The notes under the pieces: model-generated | What the model saw: only the letters and a program-made list of their open reading frames with translations | What the model was told of the DNA's origin: nothing | Database searches by the model: none | In this document: one piece after another, positions 9,295 through 17,838 of the stretch | Layout of the letters: each line of letters starts with the position of its first letter | How positions within the stretch are numbered: the stretch's first letter is position 1 | Translations under genes and position numbers: made by a program | Source of the DNA: Lewinellaceae bacterium | GTDB taxonomy: Bacteria > Bacteroidota > Bacteroidia > Chitinophagales > Saprospiraceae | Length of the DNA stretch: 64,000 nt | Direction: 5' to 3' | NCBI GenBank assembly: GCA_020636045.1 | Contig: JACJYP010000006.1 | Location: forward strand, 62,001 to 126,000

Positions 9295-11016
9295 ATGAAA
9301 AAGCAATCGCTCCTATCCATGAAACACGCCTGTTCACTGCTGGCCGGGTTGCTCATCCTGGCAGCCTGCGCTCAAAAACCCGCCGGATCCGCCACCATGA
9401 TCCTTTTCAACGGCCAATTTTTTACCGCCGATTCGCTGATGCCCCGGGTCAGCGCAGTGGCCATCCGGGGCGACCAGATCATGGCCCTTGGCAGCGATGA
9501 CGAGATCAAAAAACTGGCGGGCGACAGCACGCAGATGCTCGATCTGCAAGGCGCTTTTGCCATGCCCGGCCTGATCGAGGGGCACGGTCACTTTTCCGCC
9601 CTGGGTCGCAGTCTGCAAAACCTCAACCTGCTAAATACCAGCAGCTGGCAGGAGATTGCGGAAAAAGTTGCCGAAAAAGCCGGGCAGGCAGCGCCGGGCG
9701 ACTGGATCGAAGGACGGGGCTGGCATCAGGAGAAGTGGACGCAATCGCCCGGCCCGACGGTGAACGGGTACCCGTACCACGACCTGCTGAGTGATGCATC
9801 ACCCGACAACCCCGTGGTGCTTTATCACGCCAGCGGCCACGGGCTGATCGCCAATGCAAAGGCCATCGAACTGGCGGGCGTTTCGCGTGAGACTTCCGAT
9901 CCGCCGGGCGGCCGCATCGTACGCGGCGCCGGAGGCAATCTCACCGGTGTATTCGAAGAAAATGCCATGGAACTCATCGAGCGGCCGTTTTCAGCGTGGA
10001 AAAACCGCCGTTCTGAAGCGGAAAAACAGGCGGCATTCGATAAATCCGTGGAACTGGCGACCGCCGAATGCCTGTCAAAAGGCATCACCTCGTTTCAGGA
10101 TGCAGGCAGCGACTTCTGGGAGATCGACCAATACCGACGCCTGGCGGAAGCGGGCGGGCTCGGCCTGCGACTCTGGGTGATGATCGCACAGCCTGCCGCC
10201 GAAGACTACCCCAAACTCGCCGCCTACCCGAAAACAGGGCTTGGCAAAGGCTACCTTACCGTGCGGGCCGTGAAGGCCTATCTCGATGGGGCGCTCGGTT
10301 CGTATGGCGCCTGGCTGCTGGAACCCTACGAAGACAAACCCGATTCATACGGACAAAACACCACTCCCCTCGAACGGATCGCTGCTACGGCTGCCGCCTG
10401 CAAGCAATACGGACTGCAATGCTGCGTGCATGCCATCGGCGACCGGGGCAACCGCGAAATGCTCGACCTGTTCGAGGCGACCAACGGAAAGGCTTCGCCG
10501 CTGCGCTGGCGCATCGAGCACGCACAGCACATTGATCCTCAGGATATTCCACGTTTCAAAGGCCTGGGTGTGATCGCTTCCATGCAGGCCATTCACTGCA
10601 CCAGCGACGCGCCTTTCGTCGTCAAGCGCCTCGGCGTCACACGCGCGCGCCAGGGCGCCTACGCCTGGCGCAGCCTGCTCGACAGCGGCGCGCGACTTGC
10701 CAACGGCACCGACGCGCCGGTAGAAGACGTGGACCCGCTGCCCTGCATATATGCTGCTGTGACCCGTAAAAGGGCCGACACCGGCCTTGAGTTTTTCCCC
10801 GAACAAAAAATGACCCGCGAAGAAGCGCTTTATTCCTATACGCTCTGGAATGCCTATGCGGCGTTTGAAGAGGATGAAAAGGGCTCTCTCACCCCGGGGA
10901 AACGCGCCGATATTACCGTACTGTCAAAAAACCTGCTGACGTGCCCGGCAGAGGAAATTTTACAGGCGCAGGTTTTGAAAACGATCGTTGGCGGCAAGGT
11001 GCGGTACGAGCGATGA
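9295..11016 (+). CDS. Amidohydrolase family lipoprotein, YtcJ-like
   Basis: 573 residues from the ATG at 9295; Met at 9319 is an alternative. A lipoprotein signal (LLILAAC) follows, then an amidohydrolase_3 domain: GLIEGHGHFSALG supplies the first two metal-binding His, further His residues appear in CVHAIGDRGN and RIEHAQH, and GTDAPVEDVDP supplies the metal-binding Asp. A C-terminal beta-sandwich with GKRADITVL closes the fold. YtcJ-like enzymes hydrolyse N-acyl or carbamate-type bonds; the substrate is unknown. The cell location would be the periplasm or outer membrane. Confidence 0.88.
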   Translation: MKKQSLLSMKHACSLLAGLLILAACAQKPAGSATMILFNGQFFTADSLMPRVSAVAIRGDQIMALGSDDEIKKLAGDSTQMLDLQGAFAMPGLIEGHGHFSALGRSLQNLNLLNTSSWQEIAEKVAEKAGQAAPGDWIEGRGWHQEKWTQSPGPTVNGYPYHDLLSDASPDNPVVLYHASGHGLIANAKAIELAGVSRETSDPPGGRIVRGAGGNLTGVFEENAMELIERPFSAWKNRRSEAEKQAAFDKSVELATAECLSKGITSFQDAGSDFWEIDQYRRLAEAGGLGLRLWVMIAQPAAEDYPKLAAYPKTGLGKGYLTVRAVKAYLDGALGSYGAWLLEPYEDKPDSYGQNTTPLERIAATAAACKQYGLQCCVHAIGDRGNREMLDLFEATNGKASPLRWRIEHAQHIDPQDIPRFKGLGVIASMQAIHCTSDAPFVVKRLGVTRARQGAYAWRSLLDSGARLANGTDAPVEDVDPLPCIYAAVTRKRADTGLEFFPEQKMTREEALYSYTLWNAYAAFEEDEKGSLTPGKRADITVLSKNLLTCPAEEILQAQVLKTIVGGKVRYER

Positions 11017-11079
11017 GGCAGCGGTTGTCGCGACCGCATTATTTATTGTAAAACGTAGTGTATGTTTCAGCGGAAAATC

Positions 11080-11087
11080 TACCTTTG
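11080..11087 (+). promoter_or_regulatory. -7 promoter box TACCTTTG
   Basis: TACCTTTG matches the TAnnTTTG consensus and lies 44 bases before the GTG start of the DUF3276 gene. No clear -33 TTTG is present. Confidence 0.4.
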
Positions 11088-11131
11088 CTCAATATTATTC
11101 ACCAATATTTTTCACTAAATTAACCAGAAAG

Positions 11132-11755
11132 GTGGAATACGGGCATTTTAAAAGGAGAGATAACCGGGATTTCAGGGATAGAGACAGAGACCGTGGGGGT
11201 GACCATCGGGATCGCGGGTACAACCGCGACCGCGGTGAATATCGGGATCGCGGGTACAACCGCGACCGCAATGACCGCGGTGATCGTGGCGACCGCGAGC
11301 CGGATGAGAGTGTGTTTTCCAAAAGAGTGCGCGCGGGCAAGCGCCGCACCTACTTCCTCGATGTAAAAAAGACACGTGGAAACGATTACTTCATTACGAT
11401 CACGGAAAGTACGCGTCGCGAAGATGGATATGGCTACAAGCGTCACAAGATCTTTCTGTACAAAGAGGATTTCAACCGTTTTGTGGAATCGTTGAATGAA
11501 GTGGTCAACCATGTGAAAACCGAACTGATGCCGGATTTCGACTACGAAGAATTCGATCGTCGCCAGGCGGAATGGGAGGCCCAGAACCGCGATTTTGATG
11601 AAGACGACGACCGCAGCAGCAACACTACCGCCACTGCGGTTGATGAAGCGGTCGAAGAGGAGCAGGAAAGCGGCGATGATGAAGATGCCGCCGGTGAGGA
11701 GGAAGAGGCGGAAGAAAAGCAAAAAAAAGACGATGACGATGACGTAGCGTGGTAA
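11132..11755 (+). CDS. DUF3276 (PUR-alpha-like) nucleic-acid-binding protein with RDRG-rich N-terminus
   Basis: 207 residues. No in-frame ATG exists between the amidohydrolase and this domain, so GTG at 11132 (VEYGHFKRRDN) is the likely start. Residues of about 8-58 are repeats of YNRDRG/EYRDRG type, followed by the DUF3276/PUR domain (SVFSKRVRAGKRRTYFLDVK, GNDYFITITES, KIFLYKEDFNRFVESL), which binds single-stranded DNA or RNA in characterised relatives. The last 60 residues are very acidic, rich in Glu and Asp. The Arg/Gly-rich head and acidic tail suggest a flexible RNA- or DNA-binding protein. A terminator follows at 11789. Confidence 0.85.
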   Translation: MEYGHFKRRDNRDFRDRDRDRGGDHRDRGYNRDRGEYRDRGYNRDRNDRGDRGDREPDESVFSKRVRAGKRRTYFLDVKKTRGNDYFITITESTRREDGYGYKRHKIFLYKEDFNRFVESLNEVVNHVKTELMPDFDYEEFDRRQAEWEAQNRDFDEDDDRSSNTTATAVDEAVEEEQESGDDEDAAGEEEEAEEKQKKDDDDDVAW

Positions 11756-11788
11756 ACGCCACGTTGCTGTAATTTCATCCAGTTATAT

Positions 11789-11832
11789 CAAAAGCGACGA
11801 ACCACGCCGGGGTGTGGTCCATCGCTTTTTTG
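11789..11832 (+). terminator. Rho-independent terminator
   Basis: AAAAGCGA and TCGCTTTT frame an inner stem GAACCACG/GTGTGGTCC, with a run of T (about 11827-11832). It ends the DUF3276 transcript and shows that the in-frame ATG at 11812 is not the rlmN start. Confidence 0.75.
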
Positions 11833-11919
11833 TTTATGAGACCCTGCCATGACGATCACATGCGGCAGGGAGAAGCATCAAAAAAACACCCTGAATTGCC
11901 GTTAACCACATTTTCTGTC

Positions 11920-12984
11920 ATGGAGGCTGCTATTTCCGGACATCAGGATATTCGCGCGTGCTCTCAGGCCGATCTGGAAGCACTGCTTGCCGAATGGGGC
12001 GAACCCCGTTTTCGCGCTCGCCAGCTCTACGAATGGCTGTGGGTGAAGGCTGCCCGCAATTTCGAGGCCATGACCAACCTCCCGAAAGCGCTGCGCGACA
12101 AACTCGCCGACCGGTTTTCGTTCCATGTGCTTCAGGAAGACAAGACGCAGCACAGCGCCGACGGCACCATTAAAACGCGCTGGCTGACCCACGACGGCCA
12201 CCGCATCGAAAGTGTGCTCATTCCCGTACCGGATGACGACCGGTACACCGTCTGCGTGAGCACGCAGGTGGGCTGCAGCCTGACCTGCGCATTTTGTGCG
12301 ACAGGGCGCATGGGACGAAAGCGCAACCTGAGCGCTGCCGAGATATTTGATCAGGTAACAGGAGTAAATGCACAATGCCTGGAAGCCTTCGGCAAACCCC
12401 TGTCCAATGTGGTGTATATGGGCATGGGCGAACCCCTGCTTACCTACGCCGACACCATGGAGAGCATCGCGCGACTGACCGCCGCTCCGCCGACAGGACT
12501 GGGTATGTCGGCCCGGCGCATCACCGTGAGCACGGCCGGGATCGCGAAGATGATCCGCAAACTGGCCGACGATGGTTTCCGTTCCAACCTCGCGCTGAGC
12601 CTGCACGCTGCCGACGATGTGAAGCGCAACGAGATCATGCCGATCAATGAAAGCAATCACCTCGATGCGCTGATGGAAGCCCTGGAGTATTTCTACCGGA
12701 AGACCCGCAACCGCATTTCCTACGAATACATCGCTTTCGAGCGCTTTAACGACAGCCTTGAAGACGCCGCGCGCCTGGTGCAGTTGTGCCGCCGCAAATT
12801 TCCGGTGCGGGTGAACATTATTGAGTACAACCCGATCGAAGGTTTGTCATTTGAAAAATCGGACGAAAATCGCCTGAATGATTTTGCCGCTTATCTCGCC
12901 CGGGAGGGCGTGACCGTGACGGTGCGGCGCAGCCGCGGCAAGGATATCGACGCCGCCTGCGGACAACTGGCCAATAAAGATTAG
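11920..12984 (+). CDS. rlmN: Dual-specificity rRNA/tRNA (adenine-C2) methyltransferase RlmN
   Basis: 354 residues from ATG 11920, the usual length. It is a radical SAM enzyme: the CSLTCAFC triad holds the 4Fe-4S cluster, ATGRMG follows, MGMGEPL and STAGI belong to the SAM-binding core, and AACGQLA near the end supplies the resolving Cys; the methyl-carrying Cys is expected in the same C-terminal region. RlmN methylates A2503 of 23S rRNA and A37 of some tRNAs. It converges with the bdr gene, 20 bases apart. Confidence 0.95.
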   Translation: MEAAISGHQDIRACSQADLEALLAEWGEPRFRARQLYEWLWVKAARNFEAMTNLPKALRDKLADRFSFHVLQEDKTQHSADGTIKTRWLTHDGHRIESVLIPVPDDDRYTVCVSTQVGCSLTCAFCATGRMGRKRNLSAAEIFDQVTGVNAQCLEAFGKPLSNVVYMGMGEPLLTYADTMESIARLTAAPPTGLGMSARRITVSTAGIAKMIRKLADDGFRSNLALSLHAADDVKRNEIMPINESNHLDALMEALEYFYRKTRNRISYEYIAFERFNDSLEDAARLVQLCRRKFPVRVNIIEYNPIEGLSFEKSDENRLNDFAAYLAREGVTVTVRRSRGKDIDAACGQLANKD

Positions 12985-13004
12985 AGTATTTTCACAGACA
13001 CACC

Positions 13005-13991
13005 CTAGCGTATGGCAGCAGGCCCCCTCTTTGCCACAATATCGCGCACGATCTTTTCCGCATGTATCCTCGAGTTTTCGATAAACCACACATGCGTATC
13101 CATGCCCCCGCATACCACGCCCGCCAGATACAGGCCCGGGAGATTGGATTCCTGGGTGTCGGGGTTGTAGGCGGGATAAAACTTGCCGTCGTTGGACAGT
13201 TCGACGCCCGTTTGCTGCAGAAATGCGATGTTGGGCTGGTACCCCGTGGCGGCGATCACAAAATCGTTGGGGATGGTGATCGGACCTTCCGGCGTGCGGA
13301 TGTCCACTTCGTGCGGGCGTATTTCCGTCAGTTCAGATTCGAAATATGCCTTTATGGACCCTTCTTCGATCCGGTTGACGATATCGGGCCGCACCCAGTA
13401 CTTCACGCGCTCGCCGATGCCCGATTCGCGGATTACCATGCTCACTTCGGCGCCCTTCCGCCAGGTTTCGAGCGCAGCATCTACGGCTGAATTATTGGCG
13501 CCTACCACTACGACTTTCTGCCGGTAATAAGGGTGCGGTTCTGCATAGTAGTGTGTGACTTTTGGCAGCGATTCACCGGGGATACCCAACGTGACCGGAA
13601 GGTCATAAAACCCTGTGGCCAGGGCGATATTTTCCGCGCTGTATAGCCCTTTATCGGTGTCGATCTCGTATCCCCCGGACGATGCCGGCCTGATCCTGTC
13701 GACGGTTTCGTAAAAATGGATGTCCAGTCCGAACGTTTCGGCTACGCGGCGGTAATATTCAAGGGCCTCTGCGCGGGTGGGCTTGGCATTGTTAGATACA
13801 AAAGGCACACCGCCGATCTCGAGGCGCTCGGAGGTGGAGAAAAATGTCATGTTGGCCGGATAGTGGTACAAAGAGTTGACCAGCGTGCCTTTTTCAAGGA
13901 TCAGATACCGCAGTCCTGCGCGTTGCGCCTCTATGCCGCAAGCCAGCCCGATCGGACCGGCGCCGATGATGACAAGATCGTATGATTGCAT
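13005..13991 (-). CDS. bdr: YpdA-type putative bacillithiol disulfide reductase
   Basis: 328 residues. FAD-binding IIGAGPIGLACG lies at the N-terminus, NADPH-binding VVGANNSAVDAALE in the middle, and AATGYQPNIAFL near the end. The HYPANMTFFSTSERLEIG segment is typical of the YpdA family, which reduces bacillithiol disulfide with NADPH in Firmicutes and is common in Bacteroidota. No CxxC is seen, as expected for this family. It is 15 bases downstream of the DUF1015 gene on the same strand and probably cotranscribed. Confidence 0.88.
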   Translation of the reverse strand: MQSYDLVIIGAGPIGLACGIEAQRAGLRYLILEKGTLVNSLYHYPANMTFFSTSERLEIGGVPFVSNNAKPTRAEALEYYRRVAETFGLDIHFYETVDRIRPASSGGYEIDTDKGLYSAENIALATGFYDLPVTLGIPGESLPKVTHYYAEPHPYYRQKVVVVGANNSAVDAALETWRKGAEVSMVIRESGIGERVKYWVRPDIVNRIEEGSIKAYFESELTEIRPHEVDIRTPEGPITIPNDFVIAATGYQPNIAFLQQTGVELSNDGKFYPAYNPDTQESNLPGLYLAGVVCGGMDTHVWFIENSRIHAEKIVRDIVAKRGPAAIR

Positions 13992-14006
13992 ACGGGGTAA
14001 ACAGCG

Positions 14007-15131
14007 TCAGCCCTCCTGGGGTTTGAGCATTTGCACGAGCATGCCGCTTTTCATGCGCGGTTCGAAATAGGTGCTTTTCGGCGGAAGGCTCTCCCCTGCA
14101 TCGGCGATCAGCATCAGGTCTTCAAATGAAACGGGGTAAAGCATGAACCCGATCCGGTTGTCGCTTTCATTGGTGGTTTTGCGCAGCCCGTCCAGCCCTT
14201 TCACGCCGTCGACGTACGAAATACGCGTATCGGTGCGCACGTCCTGTATGCCGATGATGTCGCGCAGCACCAGTTCGTTGAGCAGCGTGGCGTCCAGCAC
14301 CACCCGGTTTTTGGGAGATGTGGCAAGCACTTCTTTTTTCCAGTGAAGACTGTACCACTCCTTGTGGACGTACATCACCAGTTCGTGCTTGGAAAAGGGT
14401 TTGCGCGGCTCCTGCAGCACATCGATGTCGAAGATCTTCGACATTTTTACGATAAACTGGGTGGGGCTGATATCCTTGAGGCCTTCCACCACGCGGTTAT
14501 AATCGAGAATGTCGAGCTGATCGGCGGCGAAAAAGGCGCAGAAAAGGTTGTCGAAATTAAATTCAGGATTTTTGTCTTTCAGCCTTTCATGGAGCAGGGC
14601 AACGGTGGTGGTCCGATGGTGCCCGTCGGCGATGTAGGTGCATGCCACGCGTTCTGCGAACAGCCGGCGCAGGTGATCGATCTCCGTGGGGTCTGTCACC
14701 GTCCAGACCCGGTGTATCTGACCGTCTTTGACAAAACGCGTGGAAAAAGTCGGTTTGTTAGAACTTGCGAAACTGTCCAGCCAGCGACTGATGTCGGGTA
14801 CGGGCTGGTAGGTAAGCAATATGGGTTTCAGGATGGCGCCCCAGCGCAGAAAGAGCTGCATTTGCTGCTGTTCGCGTTCGCTGAGCGTTTTTTCGTGCTT
14901 TTTTACCTTGCCGCTGAAAAAATCCTCCACGTCGTCCAGCGCGATCAGGCCGGTATGTTTGCGCGCGTCTTTTTCGATCTGGTAGATGTAAAAAGCGGTT
15001 CCGAGCGACTGGTCAAAAAAGCCGTTGGCCTGAAATTCGCGGAAAGAATTTTTTGCATCGTCGCAAAACGAATCGGGCGAGGCGATGAAGTCGAAATTCG
15101 GGTATGTTGCCTGAAATGGTTTTATCTGCAT
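14007..15131 (-). CDS. DUF1015 family protein
   Basis: 374 residues, somewhat shorter than the usual 400-420. The hallmark segment YIADGHHRTTTVALLHE is present, together with the N-terminal PFQATYP motif. The family is widespread, often beside serine biosynthesis genes, but its reaction is not established; a nucleotide- or phosphate-binding enzyme has been suggested. Here it lies upstream of bdr in a likely two-gene operon. The promoter would be in the 178-base divergent region 15132-15309. Confidence 0.85.
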   Translation of the reverse strand: MQIKPFQATYPNFDFIASPDSFCDDAKNSFREFQANGFFDQSLGTAFYIYQIEKDARKHTGLIALDDVEDFFSGKVKKHEKTLSEREQQQMQLFLRWGAILKPILLTYQPVPDISRWLDSFASSNKPTFSTRFVKDGQIHRVWTVTDPTEIDHLRRLFAERVACTYIADGHHRTTTVALLHERLKDKNPEFNFDNLFCAFFAADQLDILDYNRVVEGLKDISPTQFIVKMSKIFDIDVLQEPRKPFSKHELVMYVHKEWYSLHWKKEVLATSPKNRVVLDATLLNELVLRDIIGIQDVRTDTRISYVDGVKGLDGLRKTTNESDNRIGFMLYPVSFEDLMLIADAGESLPPKSTYFEPRMKSGMLVQMLKPQEG

Positions 15132-15309
15132 ATGGTGTCTGTTAAGGCCGGGTAAAAGTAGGGGTTTTTGAAAAAGCGCAACCCCGAAGCGTTTTCATGT
15201 CGGGCAGAATAAAATTTCTTCGATCTTTGTCGTTTTCGCACCTGCATAACAAGTTGTTAAAACTGCTCGTTTGTATGGCACTCCGGAAGCCGGTTACTTA
15301 AACGTCAAC

Positions 15310-16926
15310 ATGAAATATCAATCCGCCTTCATCATCTTGTTCGCGTTGTTTGCCTCTGCTGTGCATGCGCAGTCGGTCAGCGAGCTGGAATCACGCCTCC
15401 GGCGCGCTGATTCCAAGACCGACAAGATGAATCTTTCATACCAGATCGCCGAAAAACTGCTGAACTCCAACCCGATCAAATCTTCCTCCTATGCGCAGCA
15501 GGCCAGCGACCTGGCTACAGAGATCGGCGACAAACGCCGCGACGCCGACGCCTCCTACCTCAGCGCTGAAGGGCAGTACCGCGCCCGGAAATACCAGGAA
15601 GCCGCTACGCGCTTTCAGCATGCCTGGAATGCCGCGCGCAACTACGGCCTGCGCGACCTGGCCCTGAGTGCCACCGAACGCCTGCAGGACATTGCGCTCA
15701 AACAGAACGACTACCGCGAAGCACTCAAGTGGAGCCGCGAAACCGTCAACTACCTCACGGATGCAGGCGGCGGCACCCGCAGTGGCGGCGATGCCGTGCG
15801 GCGCCTGGAAAACAAACTGGCAGCCGCGGAGGCCGACAACCGCAGCTTGCGGGAGCAGATCGCTCAACTGACCGGGCAAAGCCAGATACTGGAAACCAAC
15901 TATCAGTCCCAACTGGAGGAAGCCCAGCAAAAAACGCGCAGCGAACTCACGCGAAAAGACTCGGCGCTGATCCAGATCTCGCAGGAGAAGCTGCGCGCCG
16001 ATTCAATGATCCGCACCAAAGCCCTGCTGCTGGAGAACCTGACGGAAGAACAAATGATCGATTCGATCGTGCGGGCACAGCAGGAACGCGAAATACAGAT
16101 GCAAAAACGGCGGCTGGCGGAAGCCGAACTCGCCCAGCAAAAAAGTGAATCGCTGCGCAACCTGCTCGCCCTGCTGGCTGCTTTCGTGTTGTCGCTCGCG
16201 TTGCTTTTCTACTTCCGTTTCCGCGCCAAAAAACGCGCAGCCAACGAACTGTCTCAGAAAAACGCCCTCATCGAGGAGGAAAAGAAACGTAGCGACGGCC
16301 TGCTGCTCAATATATTACCGCCTGTGATCGCGCAGGAATTGAAAACCCGGGACAAGGTCGCCGCACAGAAATACGAACAGGCGACGGTGATGTTCACCGA
16401 CTTCATCGGCTTTACGAATGTGGCCGAGCGCCTGAGCCCGGAACAACTGGTGGAAGAACTCGACTACTGTTTTTCGAATTTCGACCGCATCATCGAGCAA
16501 TACCGCATCGAGAAGATCAAAACGGTAGGCGATGCCTACATCTGCGCCAGCGGCCTGTCCGACCAGAACTCCAGCCCTTCGGATATTGTGAAGGCCGCCC
16601 TGGAGATACAGGACTTCCTGCTGCATGTGAAAGCCGAACGCATGGATCAGGGTTTGCCTTATTTCGAAGCCCGCGTGGGAATTCACACCGGCCCTGTGGT
16701 AGCGGGTGTGGTGGGCGCAAAAAAGTTTGCCTACGACATCTGGGGCGATACAGTCAATATCGCGGCCCGTATGGAGGAAGCATGCGACCCGGGCCGCGTC
16801 AATGTCAGTGAAGATGCCTACTGGCTTGCCAAATACGAGTTCGAATGGCAGCACCGCGGAAAGATCGCCGCCAAGAACAAGGGCATGATGGACATGTACT
16901 ATGTGACGGGGATCAAAACGTACTGA
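15310..16926 (+). CDS. Class III adenylate/guanylate cyclase with periplasmic TPR-like sensor
   Basis: 538 residues from ATG 15310, whose signal sequence ends HAQS. About residues 20-160 are TPR-like helices, 165-280 a long coiled coil, then a membrane helix (LLALLAAFVLSLALLFYF) and a cytoplasmic class III cyclase domain. ATVMFTDFIGF has the first metal Asp and KTVGDAYI the second; YDIWGDTVNIAARME has the transition-state Asn and Arg. The Lys before VGD and the Asp before IWG are the pair that selects ATP, so cAMP is the more likely product. The layout suggests an envelope sensor that dimerises through the coiled coil. Strong terminator follows. Confidence 0.88.
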   Translation: MKYQSAFIILFALFASAVHAQSVSELESRLRRADSKTDKMNLSYQIAEKLLNSNPIKSSSYAQQASDLATEIGDKRRDADASYLSAEGQYRARKYQEAATRFQHAWNAARNYGLRDLALSATERLQDIALKQNDYREALKWSRETVNYLTDAGGGTRSGGDAVRRLENKLAAAEADNRSLREQIAQLTGQSQILETNYQSQLEEAQQKTRSELTRKDSALIQISQEKLRADSMIRTKALLLENLTEEQMIDSIVRAQQEREIQMQKRRLAEAELAQQKSESLRNLLALLAAFVLSLALLFYFRFRAKKRAANELSQKNALIEEEKKRSDGLLLNILPPVIAQELKTRDKVAAQKYEQATVMFTDFIGFTNVAERLSPEQLVEELDYCFSNFDRIIEQYRIEKIKTVGDAYICASGLSDQNSSPSDIVKAALEIQDFLLHVKAERMDQGLPYFEARVGIHTGPVVAGVVGAKKFAYDIWGDTVNIAARMEEACDPGRVNVSEDAYWLAKYEFEWQHRGKIAAKNKGMMDMYYVTGIKTY

Positions 16927-16936
16927 ACGGATAAAA

Positions 16937-16970
16937 AAAGGGTTTGGGAGCGGCCGCTCCCAAACCCTTT
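16937..16970. terminator. Bidirectional terminator
   Basis: A perfect palindrome with 17-bp arms centred on CGGCCG (AAAGGGTTTGGGAGCGG and its complement), with A-rich sequence on the left and AAAATTTT on the right. It serves the convergent cyclase and DUF4920 genes. Confidence 0.85.
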
Positions 16971-16991
16971 AAAATTTTCCTGAACGCAGGC

Positions 16992-17471
16992 TTAATCAAC
17001 GATCAGTACGCCTGCAGCCTCGTAGGCCATCTCGCGTTTCGGCTCGGTGATCTGTTCGATCTCCTCTTTCGATTTGCCGGCATCTTCCGCATAATGGCGC
17101 AGCACATCTACCGGCGTGACGTCCACATAGGCAAATCCGTCGACCACGACGTGTTTGCCCGACAGGTCTTTCGGCATAAAAAAAGCGTAGTCCTTGAACG
17201 TGACGCGCATTTCAGGTTGCCCCGGCTGGTCGGCTACCAGGGTCATCCAGCAGCCCTTTTTCTGGCAAACTTCGCTCACCGTACCGGTCACCTTGATCGC
17301 CAGTGAATCGGCGTCTCCCATCTGTTTGATCAGCTCGTCGTAAGAGATCGCGCCGTCGGCCGTGACGGCACTTCCGAAGTGCTTGTTATCGCCCGATTGC
17401 TGGGTTTGTGCGTTGCCGCAGCAGTAAAAAAGTGCCGTTGCGGCGAAGCCGAAAATCAGATTTTTTAACAT
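16992..17471 (-). CDS. DUF4920 domain-containing secreted protein
   Basis: 159 residues from the ATG at 17471; a frame to 17540 is longer but less likely. The N-terminus MLKNLIFGFAATALFYCCGNA is a lipoprotein or Sec signal. The DUF4920 domain shows GAISYDELI, a close Cys pair in VCQKKGCWMTL, and FKDYAFFMPKDLSGK. The paired cysteines and the OB-like pattern suggest metal or redox binding, but no function is established. It converges with the cyclase gene across the terminator. Confidence 0.8.
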   Translation of the reverse strand: MLKNLIFGFAATALFYCCGNAQTQQSGDNKHFGSAVTADGAISYDELIKQMGDADSLAIKVTGTVSEVCQKKGCWMTLVADQPGQPEMRVTFKDYAFFMPKDLSGKHVVVDGFAYVDVTPVDVLRHYAEDAGKSKEEIEQITEPKREMAYEAAGVLIVD

Positions 17472-17838
17472 CGTTTTAAATATTTTACAAATTATTGGAA
17501 ACCAATATTTTAAATTAGAAAATGCCCCGCAAAGGTACAAAACGGAATGCAGCGTACAACCCGTGGCACAATATTCGGATGCCTAAAGTGTTCTTGAAAT
17601 CGCTAATCCGCCCGGTTACCCAAAGCGCCAAAGTCGACTTTTTTAATCGCCAGATCACCCCCGCCCGCTCCGGCATTTCAGTAAATAATTCCTTTTATTT
17701 GTAAATGCGCAGGGGCCCGGCTAATTTCTCACGATTCAGGAACCCGGTTTATCCGAGTTTAATCAATTCAACACTTTGCTTGCACCCTTCGTCTACCTAC
17801 ATATTTTTTTGTAAAAACAATCAAATCCTATCAGAAAC
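17472..17838. other. 367-base AT-rich intergenic region
   Basis: Lies between the divergent DUF4920 and MORN-caspase genes and should hold both promoters. A TTTG (17775-17778) is followed by a T-rich TATTTTTTTG box (17802-17811) about 28 bases before the MORN-caspase start; it departs from the TAnnTTTG consensus by two extra T. No gene or stable RNA is seen. Confidence 0.4.

Noticed and set aside
11812..11919. Longer N-terminus for RlmN from the ATG at 11812
   Set aside because: That ATG lies within the terminator stem at 11789-11832, and the extra 36 residues do not belong to the family.
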